Assembly: GCF_021290985.1 (NCBI RefSeq)
Contig: NZ_JAJOYU010000013.1
Span: forward strand, 1-64,000
From: Rheinheimera soli
GTDB taxonomy: Bacteria > Pseudomonadota > Gammaproteobacteria > Enterobacterales > Alteromonadaceae
Direction: 5' to 3'
DNA length: 64,000 nt
In this document: positions 43,808-53,942 of the stretch, piece by piece
How positions within the stretch are numbered: the stretch's first letter is position 1
Layout of the letters: each line of letters opens with the position of its first letter
The notes under the pieces: model-generated
Seen by the model: the letters and a program-made list of their open reading frames with translations, nothing else
The model's database searches: none
Told to the model about the DNA's origin: nothing
Position numbers and translations under genes: made by a program

Positions 43808-44485
43808 ATGAGCAATATGAAGATAGTGGCGTATAGCGATGGAACCTTTACGACTAAAGTGGCTAAAGGCGACTATGAAGTCATGCTCAATCCTGAAAAA
43901 CTGCAATGGAACCGCAGTATTCAATACAACGAAGAAACCAGTATCGATAGTAGTGCTCCTGCTTCCAAGTACAGCAAGACGTTAAGTGAAAAGTTGAGTT
44001 TCGATTTGGTGATCGACTGCACTGGAGTGGTTGATAGTAAAAGGGTGAATTTACCAAATGAAGTGAGCAAGCTATCGAAAGTGATTTACGACTATAACGG
44101 TGACATTCACCGCCCTAATTACGTCATTATTAATTGGGGAAGTGGCCTGGCCTTTAAATGTGTATTAACCAGCTTCAATTTGTCCTACACATTTTTTAAG
44201 CCCGATGGCACTCCGCTCAGAGCGAAGATTTCGCTTGAATTCTCGTCGTCCATTGATGCGGCCACATTGGCGAAAAAAGATGATAAAAAATCCCCTGATA
44301 TGAGCCATTTGGTCAGCCTTGTTGAGGGCGACAATTTGCCGCAAATCTCTAATCAGATATACCTCTCGCCAAATTATTACCTGCAAATCGCCCAGTTTAA
44401 TGGCCTGAATAAGTTCAGACGTTTGCATCCCGGAACGGTATTAACGGTGCCGCCGCTGAAAGCTGGAAATACGACAAATGCCTAA
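43808..44485 (+). CDS. eCIS tube-baseplate adaptor with LysM domain (Pvc7/Afp7-like)
   Basis: A 225-residue protein. The N-terminal part (about 1-160) is the CIS tube-protein domain, with YEVMLNPEKLQWNRSIQYNEE and LSFDLVIDCTGVVD followed by GSGLAFKCVLTSFNLSYTFFKPDG. A C-terminal LysM-like segment (about 178-220: YLSPNYYLQIAQFNGLNKFRRLHPGTVLTVPPL) is as in the T4 gp53-like adaptor of this class. It connects the inner tube to the spike. Its end overlaps the spike gene by eight bases. Confidence 0.9.
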   Translation: MSNMKIVAYSDGTFTTKVAKGDYEVMLNPEKLQWNRSIQYNEETSIDSSAPASKYSKTLSEKLSFDLVIDCTGVVDSKRVNLPNEVSKLSKVIYDYNGDIHRPNYVIINWGSGLAFKCVLTSFNLSYTFFKPDGTPLRAKISLEFSSSIDAATLAKKDDKKSPDMSHLVSLVEGDNLPQISNQIYLSPNYYLQIAQFNGLNKFRRLHPGTVLTVPPLKAGNTTNA

Positions 44486-46265
44486 TACAAAACCCGGTGG
44501 TGTAGTGACATGTAGCATCAAGACGGCTGGCTCCGCCATACCGGATAGCTATCAGGTGTATGCTATACATATTGATCAAACGATTAACCGTATTGCAACT
44601 GCCACTATTTCCTTGTTGGACGGCGACGCTGCCAAAGAATCTTTTGTCATCAGCGCTTCGGCTGTGTTTGTGCCAGGCAACGAGATCAGTATCGAAGTGG
44701 GCTACGATAGTAAAAACACACTGCTCTTTAATGGCATAGTAACGAAACAATCACTGCGTGTGGCCAACTCCAGCGGTCCCATACTAGAGATTGAATGCAA
44801 AGATAAAGCGGTAAAAATGACTGTCGGGCGCAAAAGCGCTGCCTTTAGCAAAACCAAGGACAGCGATGTGATCAGTACCCTGATCCAGGCTCAGGCGGGG
44901 TTAACTGCGTCTGTCACCGCCACTTCAAACCAATTACCCGAATTGGTGCAATATTATGTGACCGATTGGGACTTCATGTTGGCGCGTGCCGAAGTGAACA
45001 GCATGCTGGTCAGCACCATCAATAATAAAGTGACGGTGTTTAATCCTGTCACAGAGACCTCTTCTGTTCTGACTTTGACTTACGGCAACAATCTTTTTGA
45101 ATTTAATGCCGACCTGAACGCCATCACTCAATTGGCACAGGTCACGGCGAGCGCCTGGGATTACCCCAATCAAAAATTAACCACAGCGCAGGCTGCTAAT
45201 AATCTGGCAGGCCCGGGAAATTTAAGCAGCAAAACGCTTTCTGCAGTGGTGGGGTTAGCCAACTACGAGCTGCAAACAACGGCTGCAGAGAGCACCGATG
45301 AACTCCAAAGTTGGGCCAAAGCACAGATGTTAAAAAGTGAATTGTCCAAAATAACAGGAGATGCCCGCTTTCAGGGAACAGCTGGTGTTGTACCCGGAAA
45401 TTATGTGACCTTGGCCGGTATGGGAGCTCGTTTTGATGGCGATCATTTCGTATCTTCGGTGCGGCATGACATTTCTGATGGTAACTGGGCTACTGAAGTC
45501 AATATTGGCTTGTCGCAAGAATGGTTTGTGCAAGAACATGAAGTGGAAGCGCCTTCTGCGGCTGGATTAGTTCCCGGCATTGCAGGCTTATTTAATGCAA
45601 CTGTTGTCAAAATAAACGCCGATCCGGATAGCGAATATCGGATCCTGGTTGAGGTTGCGTTGTTTAACGACAAAGGGGCAGGTTTATGGGCAAGGCTGGC
45701 CAATTTTTATTCAACCAATGGGCAAGGCGCATTCTTTTTACCTGAAGTTGGCGACGAAGTCATTCTGGGTTTTTTGAATCAGGACCCGCGTTATCCGGTG
45801 ATCCTCGGCAGCGTTTACAGTCAAAAAAACAAGCCCTATTCCGATTTTACTCCAAATGAAAAAAACAGCATGAAAGGCATAGTCACTAAAAGTGAGCTGC
45901 GCATCATGTTTGATGACGAAAACAAAATACTTACCCTGACCACGCCGGGGCAAAACACCCTTGTACTGGATGACAAAAATAAGCAGATCGAAGTGAAAGA
46001 CGAGAATGGCAACTCATTGCTGATGACCTCGTCAGGTATCACTATCAAAAGCGATAAAGACATTAACTTACAGGCAGGGCAAAAGGTCAGTATCAAGGGT
46101 AATACCGGCATCGATATTCAAAGCTCAGGTGGCGATGTCAGCACAACAGGGAACAACATTAAGGAAACGGCCCAGCTGCAGTATACGGCAAAAGGCAATA
46201 TGACAGCTCAGGTTCAAGGTGGCACAGAGCTAATACTGAAAGCCGCTATGGTGATGATTAATTGA
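44478..46265 (+). CDS. eCIS spike protein (VgrG/gp27-gp5-like, Pvc8/Afp8)
   Basis: A 595-residue trimeric spike at the baseplate centre. The N-terminal half (about 1-330) is the gp27/VgrG-like hub, with YDSKNTLLFNGIVTKQSLRV and GNYVTLAGMGARFDGDHFVSSVRHDI. The OB-fold follows (ATVVKINADPDSEYRILVEVALFND, then FLPEVGDEVILGFLNQDPRYPVILGSVYS). The end is a beta-helical needle with repeats such as IEVKDENGNSLLMTSSGITIKSDKDINLQ. There is no toxin domain at the C-terminus. The PAAR gene follows 16 bases later. Confidence 0.94.
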   Translation: MPNTKPGGVVTCSIKTAGSAIPDSYQVYAIHIDQTINRIATATISLLDGDAAKESFVISASAVFVPGNEISIEVGYDSKNTLLFNGIVTKQSLRVANSSGPILEIECKDKAVKMTVGRKSAAFSKTKDSDVISTLIQAQAGLTASVTATSNQLPELVQYYVTDWDFMLARAEVNSMLVSTINNKVTVFNPVTETSSVLTLTYGNNLFEFNADLNAITQLAQVTASAWDYPNQKLTTAQAANNLAGPGNLSSKTLSAVVGLANYELQTTAAESTDELQSWAKAQMLKSELSKITGDARFQGTAGVVPGNYVTLAGMGARFDGDHFVSSVRHDISDGNWATEVNIGLSQEWFVQEHEVEAPSAAGLVPGIAGLFNATVVKINADPDSEYRILVEVALFNDKGAGLWARLANFYSTNGQGAFFLPEVGDEVILGFLNQDPRYPVILGSVYSQKNKPYSDFTPNEKNSMKGIVTKSELRIMFDDENKILTLTTPGQNTLVLDDKNKQIEVKDENGNSLLMTSSGITIKSDKDINLQAGQKVSIKGNTGIDIQSSGGDVSTTGNNIKETAQLQYTAKGNMTAQVQGGTELILKAAMVMIN

Positions 46266-46281
46266 GTGTTAAGGAGAACTT

Positions 46282-46581
46282 ATGCCACCTGCCGCCCGCT
46301 TAACTGATTTTCACACTTGCCCTATGGTGACTCCGGGATTGCCACCTATCCCCCATGTTGGAGGCCCTATAACCGGGCCTGGTGCACCTACTGTTCTGAT
46401 TGGTAAATTGCCGGCTGCCAAAGTCGGTGATATGGCGGTTTGCGTTGGTCCACCGGATTCGATAGTGAAAGGGTCGTCTACTGTCATGATTAACAATATG
46501 CCTGCAGCCAGAATAGGGGATTCCACGGCGCATGGTGGTTCTATTGTGTTGGGTTGTTTTACCGTCATCATTGGAGGCTAA
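46282..46581 (+). CDS. PAAR-domain spike tip protein (Pvc10/Afp10-like)
   Basis: A 99-residue protein that is all PAAR domain. PPAARLTDFHTCP supplies the first metal ligands, and GGPITGPGAPTVLIGKLPAAKVGDMAVC and MINNMPAARIGDSTAHGGSIVLGCF repeat the pyramidal PAAR strands with the further His and Cys. It sharpens the spike and binds a metal at the apex. AAGGAG lies 5 bases before the ATG. There is no fused effector. Confidence 0.93.
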   Translation: MPPAARLTDFHTCPMVTPGLPPIPHVGGPITGPGAPTVLIGKLPAAKVGDMAVCVGPPDSIVKGSSTVMINNMPAARIGDSTAHGGSIVLGCFTVIIGG

Positions 46582-46591
46582 GTGATCAAGC

Positions 46592-47011
46592 ATGAATGAA
46601 AGTAGCTTCTTAGGAACAGGCTGGTCGTTTCCACCTGTATTTGATAACGCAAATTACCAACTGCAGCTGAGTTCTGGCGAAAGCAATATCAATCAGTCGA
46701 TTGACTTGCTGATGAAAACGCCACGAGGCAGCCGCAGTTTGATGCCTAATTACGGCTGCGATTTATGCCGTTACCTGTTTTGCCGTCTTGATGCGACCTT
46801 ACAGGAAGAAATTATTCAATCGGTCAAAACAACCTTGTTGAATAGTGAACCGAGAATTAGCGTTGAGGATGTTGATATTTCGCTATCTGAAGACGGGAGT
46901 ATCGCGACTCTGTCCATTTCGTACAAAATCAAGCAGACCAATACACGCCACAACCATGTATTCCCATTCTCACTGCTTGAAGGCACTCACTTGCCGGTCA
47001 GCCCGTTATGA
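46592..47011 (+). CDS. Baseplate gp25-like protein (Pvc9/Afp9)
   Basis: A 139-residue GPW/gp25 family protein. INQSIDLLMKTPRGSRSLMPNYGCDLCRYLF is the family core, and LLNSEPRISVEDVDISLSEDG the second half. It links the baseplate to the first sheath ring and starts sheath assembly. Its last four bases overlap the start of the large baseplate gene. Confidence 0.92.
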   Translation: MNESSFLGTGWSFPPVFDNANYQLQLSSGESNINQSIDLLMKTPRGSRSLMPNYGCDLCRYLFCRLDATLQEEIIQSVKTTLLNSEPRISVEDVDISLSEDGSIATLSISYKIKQTNTRHNHVFPFSLLEGTHLPVSPL

Positions 47012-50000
47012 ATGCAGATGCCATTGCGGAAAATCGCAGCAGTCAACTTGCCAGGGCGCTGGACCCCGGCAGTATCAAAGTTGATGGGCGAAACAACCGT
47101 GATCGGCTGGCTTTTGTTGCCGCATTTTCTCAATTGATTTTGTATTACGATCAAAACAATCAACCTGCTGGTCATTGGCAGTCTTTTTTTATGAAAGACC
47201 CCTGCATTTTGCTCGCTGCGATCAGTAAAACGGATTACAGCTTTTATCATGCCGAATTCATGCTGTTAGAAGGGGGGAAGTTGAAATCACAAACCGGCGA
47301 CGCTGACTATGTCAACCGGTTGATCCCCTTGCTGCAAACCCTGTTTGCAACCATTAATAAATGGTTTTATTTCATAGGGTTAAATGCAAGCGCTAACACA
47401 GGAAGCTTGTATCTTTTTCTAAAAAAAATGATAGAAGAAACATTAGCTGGCCAACTCTGCTCCATGCTCGCATTGCAGCAACGAATTTGTACTGCAACTA
47501 AGGGAATGGTTAATGCGCCTGACACTGCATTTTATCGCAGCTTCGAGCCGGTTTGGTTCAACGGCCAAAACAGCCAGCGTGGTTTATCATTCACGGATGA
47601 AACAGACCTCGTTGCCATTGGATCACTGGCTAACAGTTGCAGCTGCATTTTTCACAGCGTATTTGATGTCTTTGTGCAAGTAATTGAACATGCGACACAG
47701 GCTTTTTATCAACAGGAAAATCAACCAACTCCTTACCCCGATACAGCCTTGTTAATGGCTTTTAGCCGGTTAATGGAAACGCAACAAAAGGTCATTAACC
47801 AGTTCAGCACAAAGCACCTCGATTTTTATTATGATCATATTCTGCAGCAATCTTTGCAGAGCGCACAGGCCGATCAGGTATTTGTCTGCCTGAAACTGGC
47901 CGACAAAGCTCAGCCAATGAACTTGCCTGCTGGCACCTTATTTAAGGCGGGGAACTATCCCGATCAGAGCGGGATAATGTTTGCCAATCCGGCTGACACT
48001 GAAATCAACCATGCCATGATTTCATCAGTGCAGACACTTTATTATGATCAAACCCATCCGGATGCCAGGGTTTTGTATCTGAACACCATAGCTAAGCCGA
48101 CTCAGGTTTCACGCAACCCGTTAGAGGAAATAGTCAGTTGGGATGGCTTTGGCAACAATGAAGGGCTGCCGGTGCAACAAGGCTTTGTTTTGGCATCTCC
48201 TCTATTGTTTTTGCAGGGCGGGCTGAGAACGATCAGTGTTACATTAACCTTTCAAAGCGATTCTTCATTATCTCCCTCTGCTGCATCAACCAGCGCTGCG
48301 CTTACTGATTTTATCCAGGCTTTCCCAACTAACCAGTTTTACTTAAGCACAGAAAAAACCTGGTTTGCGCTGAGCCAGGGCTATATCAAGATCCTTCCAG
48401 CACCTTGTGGTGTAGAGATAAAGATCACGCTGCCACCGGAAGCACCCGCCATAGCTGCCTTTAGTAAAAGCCCGGATGGTTTTAGCAGTGCCTGGCCCAT
48501 GCTCAAAATAATGCTGAGTCCGTCTGTCGACTTAAGCCTGCCTCCCAATCTGGCGAAGGTCTGTATTCAGGTTCAGGTTGACCAGTTCAGTCATTTTTCA
48601 TTAGCGAACCATAGTTCGCCATTAGCAAATACCGGGTCGCAACAACTATTCGGCCCAGTGCCCGAAGTGGGGGATTGTTTTTATGTTGGCAGCAATGAGT
48701 GCTTCGCCAAGCCGCTGGACTCGCTTACGCTGAATATCAACTGGGATAAATTGCCCACCAATTTTTGCGATTATTACGCTCAGTACAATCAGTATTTATT
48801 TACTCAGGGAGCTGCGGAAATACTATCGCTGGTTGCGGCTGCAGTAAGTGCAGCGACCAGCGCGGTCAGTGATGTTAAAACAGCGGCAAGCCAAGCCAAA
48901 GGAACATCAGCTGAAACGCAAGCTGCGGCATCAACGGATGCCGTGATAGCGGCACAGGCCGCAGTGACCGCTGCAAACACAGCAGTAAAGACTGCAAAGG
49001 CGGCAGTAGAAGCTGCACCTCCGCCTCCAAGTACAGCAGAGGCAATAGCATCGGCTGCGGCGGCCTTAGCTTCAGCGTCCGTTGCTGTGGCATCAGCATC
49101 AGTTGCGGCGACTATAGCTACAGAGGCTGCAGTTGTAACTACTGCGGCCGCAGCAACTGCTAAAGCGCAAAATACAGTGTTGGCTTTAGTTGCCGCCGCA
49201 GAGGCTGTAGCTGTTTCGACTGCCGCATCACTATTTACGAATACATCATTTACCGGACAGTGGGGTTTACTGACGTCAAAAAGCTGGCAAGGGTTGACCC
49301 CTGAGGCCGGTGACAGTCCATTACCGCCGGTCAAGCCAGTGAAGCGCCCATCTATTTTTGAGCGAATAGTAACTATGATTGTAGGGTGGATTGCGTTATT
49401 GAGCCCGATCCTGCCGCCATTCTTCCGTCCTATGTTGCCAGTGGGCAGGCCAAGCTGCGAGTCGTCACAGCTGACTGAAGAGCTCCAAATGGACTCGCCA
49501 GCGCCAACACAGATGGCGTTCACTCCAGATGCTGTGTGCTTGTTTCAGCAGTCATCTAGCCCGCCTGGTCTTAATCTGCAAAGTAGCAGCTTTACTTTTA
49601 GATTCAATCCCATGAGTACCGCCATACCGCAGCTTGCGCTATCACCATTGCCCGGGGTCACTGATGCGAACAATGGCTATCTGCGGTTTGATTTGGAAAC
49701 ACCTGATGATGCTTTTGGTACTAGTCTGTACGCCCAGGTGATTTCATACGTTAGTTTTAACAATGCGCAGGCGCTGATCCTCAAAGATCCTAAAGCAAAA
49801 CCTCTACCTATCCCCAACCCGCCTTATAGCCCAAAGCTGTCCAGCTTACAGGGCAGTTATAGCGCCAGTGCAGTGACAGACATTTCTCCTGAGCAGAACA
49901 TCGATCCGCAGGCCTATCCGCTGGAGCTTTACCACTATGGTTCGTTTAAACCTTATCTCGCTTACGATGCGACGAACACTGAGCAAGCTTATGGTTTTTG

Positions 50001-51258
50001 CAATCTGACGCCGCAAGATGCTGTTTCTGCTGGGCTGCCTCTGTTTGCCGGCGCGGGAGGGCAAGGTTGTTTGTATCTATCACTCAGTGGGGTTGTTGCA
50101 CCTTGCAGCTTGACCTTGTTTGCCGAAATAAGCGCGGATGACAATCAAGCTTCAGCACAGAGTGACAGTATTGGCTATTACTACTGGACAAATAACGGTT
50201 GGCAGCCAATTAAGGTGTTGCAAAACGATACCAATAACCTGACTTGCCCGGGCATTATCACCTTTGATATTCCGTCATTGACGTCCGTTGATCTTCGGCT
50301 GACCGCTGCCGAACAGCAGCTTAGCGTGCTTCAGCAGGTAAACATCGAACAAGCGGAGATAAACCTGTCTTACCTTGCATCACCTATCATGCCCAATGCT
50401 GATTTCTGGTTGGCGATAGCGACCAAACCCAATGACAAGGCCACCGACATCAAATTTAGTTATTTGGATACTCAGGCAGTAAAGTTGACTCGCGTTTCAA
50501 CAGTTGGCTTGCCTGCAGGTGAAATACCGCAAATCGATGCAAACAGCATTAGCGCTACGCAAAACAAATGGGCCCAAATTGCCAGCATTACCCAGCCATT
50601 TCCTTCATTTGGTGGATTACCCGCTGAAAACAGAAATAGCTATGGTGGCTACAGCAGTTTTTATCGGCGTGTCAGTGAGCGGTTGAACAATAAAGACAGA
50701 TGTGTCACAGCCATCGATTTGGTGGATATGGCTCACAGCGCCTGCATGAATTTGTTTTATGCCAAAGCTATCAAAGGAAAGGGGGGGTCTGTTCGCATTG
50801 GCTTAGTCAAAGGCTACTCCAATGCACAACTACCTAACGCGTTCAGGCCTGTGGTTGACGCTTTAGATCAGGCGGCAATAGTTCAGCATATTGCATGCCG
50901 AACCTCGGCCATGACGAAGCTCAGTGTCTTTAACCTGAAACATCAGATCGTGAGGATTAGTACCACATTACTCATTGATCCACAGGCCAATGCAAATGCA
51001 ATGGAAAAGGCCATAAATCAGAAATTAAGAGTCTACTTATCGCCCTGGATCCGCAGTGATTTACCGCAAAGAAGCGTGACGCAGGACATTAATCAATCTG
51101 AATTAATCCGGTTTTTATCTGCTCAGGCTGGTGTGGTCTCAGTGTCAGGTTTAAGCCTGATGGTTTGTGTTGAAGGTGATAACGACGATGAGTCGGTATT
51201 GGTGTCGCACCAACAGCATGCAATAACACTGGTGACAGTTGCCGGAGGCCAGGCATGA
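47008..51258 (+). CDS. Large baseplate wedge protein (Pvc11/Afp11-like) with Ala-rich insertion
   Basis: A 1416-residue baseplate J-related protein. Its N-terminal part and the C-terminal 250 residues (DRCVTAIDLVDMAHSACMNLFYAKAIKGKGGSVRIGLVKG, then HQIVRISTTLLIDPQANANAMEKAINQKLRVYLSPW) fit baseplate wedge proteins of eCIS. Residues about 600-744 (48806-49240) form an extraordinary low-complexity run made almost only of Ala, Val, Thr, Ser and Lys, predicting a long helix or coiled coil, followed by a hydrophobic Pro-rich patch (GWIALLSPILPPFFRPMLP). That insertion is not expected in a baseplate wedge. The gene overlaps its neighbours by four bases at both ends. Confidence 0.85.
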   Translation: MNADAIAENRSSQLARALDPGSIKVDGRNNRDRLAFVAAFSQLILYYDQNNQPAGHWQSFFMKDPCILLAAISKTDYSFYHAEFMLLEGGKLKSQTGDADYVNRLIPLLQTLFATINKWFYFIGLNASANTGSLYLFLKKMIEETLAGQLCSMLALQQRICTATKGMVNAPDTAFYRSFEPVWFNGQNSQRGLSFTDETDLVAIGSLANSCSCIFHSVFDVFVQVIEHATQAFYQQENQPTPYPDTALLMAFSRLMETQQKVINQFSTKHLDFYYDHILQQSLQSAQADQVFVCLKLADKAQPMNLPAGTLFKAGNYPDQSGIMFANPADTEINHAMISSVQTLYYDQTHPDARVLYLNTIAKPTQVSRNPLEEIVSWDGFGNNEGLPVQQGFVLASPLLFLQGGLRTISVTLTFQSDSSLSPSAASTSAALTDFIQAFPTNQFYLSTEKTWFALSQGYIKILPAPCGVEIKITLPPEAPAIAAFSKSPDGFSSAWPMLKIMLSPSVDLSLPPNLAKVCIQVQVDQFSHFSLANHSSPLANTGSQQLFGPVPEVGDCFYVGSNECFAKPLDSLTLNINWDKLPTNFCDYYAQYNQYLFTQGAAEILSLVAAAVSAATSAVSDVKTAASQAKGTSAETQAAASTDAVIAAQAAVTAANTAVKTAKAAVEAAPPPPSTAEAIASAAAALASASVAVASASVAATIATEAAVVTTAAAATAKAQNTVLALVAAAEAVAVSTAASLFTNTSFTGQWGLLTSKSWQGLTPEAGDSPLPPVKPVKRPSIFERIVTMIVGWIALLSPILPPFFRPMLPVGRPSCESSQLTEELQMDSPAPTQMAFTPDAVCLFQQSSSPPGLNLQSSSFTFRFNPMSTAIPQLALSPLPGVTDANNGYLRFDLETPDDAFGTSLYAQVISYVSFNNAQALILKDPKAKPLPIPNPPYSPKLSSLQGSYSASAVTDISPEQNIDPQAYPLELYHYGSFKPYLAYDATNTEQAYGFCNLTPQDAVSAGLPLFAGAGGQGCLYLSLSGVVAPCSLTLFAEISADDNQASAQSDSIGYYYWTNNGWQPIKVLQNDTNNLTCPGIITFDIPSLTSVDLRLTAAEQQLSVLQQVNIEQAEINLSYLASPIMPNADFWLAIATKPNDKATDIKFSYLDTQAVKLTRVSTVGLPAGEIPQIDANSISATQNKWAQIASITQPFPSFGGLPAENRNSYGGYSSFYRRVSERLNNKDRCVTAIDLVDMAHSACMNLFYAKAIKGKGGSVRIGLVKGYSNAQLPNAFRPVVDALDQAAIVQHIACRTSAMTKLSVFNLKHQIVRISTTLLIDPQANANAMEKAINQKLRVYLSPWIRSDLPQRSVTQDINQSELIRFLSAQAGVVSVSGLSLMVCVEGDNDDESVLVSHQQHAITLVTVAGGQA
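48806..49240 (+). repeat. Alanine-rich low-complexity coding segment
   Basis: About 145 codons inside the large baseplate gene encode mainly Ala with Val, Thr, Ser, Glu and Lys, with loose heptad-like periodicity (for example AAVTAANTAVKTAKAAVEAAPP). The DNA is GC-rich and full of GCN codons. It separates the N-terminal and C-terminal folded parts of the protein. Confidence 0.75.
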
Positions 51259-53942
51259 CGGGCGATGATTATTATATTATCGATGAACCGCTGCCTGATG
51301 CGCTCAATTTTGCAGTGCTGAAGCGGGACGGAATAAAACAACTGCAGGCCTTGTCCGGAAAGGTGTGGACCAATTATAACGAGAGTGATCCGGGTATCAC
51401 TATTCTCGATCAACTCTGTTACGCCCTGACTGAATTAGGCTATTGCGCACAATTTCCGATAGCTGATGTGCTGACACAAGCAGACGGAACTATTCATTTC
51501 CAGGATCAGTTCTTTCAGCCACAAAATATTCTGACATCGACCCCTGTTACGCCTGATGATTATCGCAAGCTGGTGCTGGCTCATGTGCCGCAAGTGCGGG
51601 TGATTTATATAGAACCAGAGTCTGTTTCCGTGCCCGAACCAGGGGGCGACAGCCGTCAGACCCTATACACGGGGCGCTACAAAAGTTATCTGAGTTTAAA
51701 GGATAGCTCCGGACAAACGGATGTCGATCAGATCATCAAGGCTGTGCATGTCCTGCTGAACCAGCACCGCAATCTTGCCGAGTGGTTCCTGCGTCCAAAA
51801 AACCTGACACCGTTAGATATTCAACTGGCAGGCACTGTGTGGCTTACACCATCAGCGAATGCTGCGAAAGTAGAGAGCCTGATAGCGCAAGCTTTACTTA
51901 ACTATGCGGCTCCTGCTGCAGTTCAATCCGGCTATAAAGAGCTTTTAGCCCAGGGTCTTAACCCGGAAGATATTTTTAATGGACCCAAAACCTCTAACGG
52001 CTGGATCGCGGGGAAAGATGCGCTTAAAGCGCAATGCCTGAATGTTAGTCTGTCTGACTTGACCGGTCTGATTGCTGCTATAGATGGCGTGTGGTACGTG
52101 GAAAGTCTGAACTTTAGCGGCTATGTCAACACCAATGCCGTTGCGATCAAAAAAACCGAACTGCCCAATTTCACGCTCTCTGACACATTCAAATTAGTGC
52201 GAAATGGCATACAGCTGAATACGGAGCCAAATCAGTCTGGCCAGCCGTATTTAGCTGCACTGAGCTCAAAGCATCAGGCTGCAAGTGTTGAGGCGAAAAT
52301 TGATTTATTTCCCGAATTACCCCAGGGCAACTATCGCAACATTGAAGACTATTACTCTGTACAAAACACCTTCCCGGATGTTTATGGCATAGGCCATAAC
52401 TCGCTTCAGTCCGATGCAGCGAGTTATCGGGTTGCGCAGTCGCGCCAGTTGAAAGGCTATCTGATGGCTTTTGATCAATTACTGGCCAACCAATTTTCTC
52501 AGGTTGCGCATATAGGTGATCTGTTTTCGTTCGGGACACCTCACAGCAAACCAGAGCAGACCGGTTTACCCAACCCAGGCCTTCCCTACAAAAAATTCAC
52601 CACCACATACCATTGTCAGCCGCTGTATGACATTCCACAGGTGAAGCCATTGTTGCGGGGGCATGACGCATTTCATTATCAGATCGATCCAGGTAAACCG
52701 GACGAACAGGTTGAAAATGAAGCCTGGAAAAAATACAAAAATTTTCAATTTAATGAATACATATACGGTTTGCGCCAACACATGGAAAACGAGTTGGAGG
52801 CAACAACCCGGCGAGATGCCATGTTGTCTCATCTGATGGCCCGTCATGGCGATGACGCGATTTTGTATGATGAGATGATCGAGACATGCCAATGGTTTGG
52901 CAGCAAGCTCAAGACGCGCATTATCGTAAAGACCATATGGTTGCAGAACTTTGAATTGTTGTCCTATAACCGCACTCGCGCCTTCAATGTGAGTGCAGTC
53001 AAGCTGTTACCTATGCCCGGCGATGCGTCCATTATCGATGCTATCAATCAGCATGACGCCGCCAGTTCCAATACTGTTGAGGCTAAAGGCGGGAGCAATG
53101 CAGCAAAACAACAGTGGTGGCACAAACCAGTTTTTCCAACCCTGGATGGAGAAGTGGATCAGGCAAAGATTTTTTCCGACGCCAGGTTAAAACCCTCTGA
53201 TTTTGAACACTTTTCTGCCTTTGAGCATAAAGCAGCTATTTTGCTCGGTCTGCCTGGGCGCTGGCGATCTCTTGCCGGAACATTGTATGCCTTGCTTGAT
53301 GCCCCTGATTTCCACGACTGGTTAAACAGTTGCGAGCCAAGTTATCGCTTAGCTGATTCGGATATTTCGGTTATTCGTGGTCAAGGGGAAGACAAAAAAC
53401 ATCAATTGGTTGAGGGCAATCAATGCTTGATGGATATCGTCTGTTGTTCTGCTGCCACCGCAGAAGATTATCAACAGTACGCCGACCAATTGCTTTGGCT
53501 GTCCACCCAACGAAAAGGCTTTTTGCTGATTGAATCCATACTGCTGGTGGGCAACCCACAACCCCAGGTCGTAGCGCCATATTTTTTAACAGCCAGCCTG
53601 ATTTTTCCAAACTACGTGACGCTGATCCAGCAGCCAAAATTTCAGAACTTTATCGATACATTGGTGAGTTTGCATTGGCCGGCTTATGTTGAGATGCACT
53701 ATGTACCGACCCCCTTTGATGCGATGAAGGACATCATTTCAAACTATGTGGACTGGAAAAATAACAGAGATAACTGTAATTCCCTCCTTCATGTTTTGAG
53801 CCAAAAGAAAGCCGACGATCCGACTGTATCCGTGACCAGAAAAGCAGCAAAGGCGGCTTTTGATTTGTGTAACGCGTCAAAAGGTGAACTGGCATCGAAG
53901 CTTGGCTTATCAGCGGAAAAAGCCGAGGCAGTCCAACCATGA
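51255..53942 (+). CDS. Second baseplate wedge protein (Pvc12/Afp12-like)
   Basis: An 895-residue protein encoded directly after the first wedge. NYNESDPGITILDQLCYALTELGYCAQFPIADVL near the N-terminus is typical of Pvc12-type proteins. The middle has YYSVQNTFPDVYGIGHNSL and QLKGYLMAFDQLLANQFSQVAHIGDLFSF, and the end is helical (KAAKAAFDLCNASKGELASKLGLSAEKA). With Pvc11 it forms the wedge ring around the spike. Four-base overlaps with both neighbours point to tight stoichiometric coupling. Confidence 0.88.
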   Translation: MTGDDYYIIDEPLPDALNFAVLKRDGIKQLQALSGKVWTNYNESDPGITILDQLCYALTELGYCAQFPIADVLTQADGTIHFQDQFFQPQNILTSTPVTPDDYRKLVLAHVPQVRVIYIEPESVSVPEPGGDSRQTLYTGRYKSYLSLKDSSGQTDVDQIIKAVHVLLNQHRNLAEWFLRPKNLTPLDIQLAGTVWLTPSANAAKVESLIAQALLNYAAPAAVQSGYKELLAQGLNPEDIFNGPKTSNGWIAGKDALKAQCLNVSLSDLTGLIAAIDGVWYVESLNFSGYVNTNAVAIKKTELPNFTLSDTFKLVRNGIQLNTEPNQSGQPYLAALSSKHQAASVEAKIDLFPELPQGNYRNIEDYYSVQNTFPDVYGIGHNSLQSDAASYRVAQSRQLKGYLMAFDQLLANQFSQVAHIGDLFSFGTPHSKPEQTGLPNPGLPYKKFTTTYHCQPLYDIPQVKPLLRGHDAFHYQIDPGKPDEQVENEAWKKYKNFQFNEYIYGLRQHMENELEATTRRDAMLSHLMARHGDDAILYDEMIETCQWFGSKLKTRIIVKTIWLQNFELLSYNRTRAFNVSAVKLLPMPGDASIIDAINQHDAASSNTVEAKGGSNAAKQQWWHKPVFPTLDGEVDQAKIFSDARLKPSDFEHFSAFEHKAAILLGLPGRWRSLAGTLYALLDAPDFHDWLNSCEPSYRLADSDISVIRGQGEDKKHQLVEGNQCLMDIVCCSAATAEDYQQYADQLLWLSTQRKGFLLIESILLVGNPQPQVVAPYFLTASLIFPNYVTLIQQPKFQNFIDTLVSLHWPAYVEMHYVPTPFDAMKDIISNYVDWKNNRDNCNSLLHVLSQKKADDPTVSVTRKAAKAAFDLCNASKGELASKLGLSAEKAEAVQP

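Noticed and set aside
48804-49523. Minus-strand open frame of 239 Ala/Val-rich codons
   Set aside because: It is the antisense shadow of the Ala-rich insertion, where GCN codons read backwards avoid stops.
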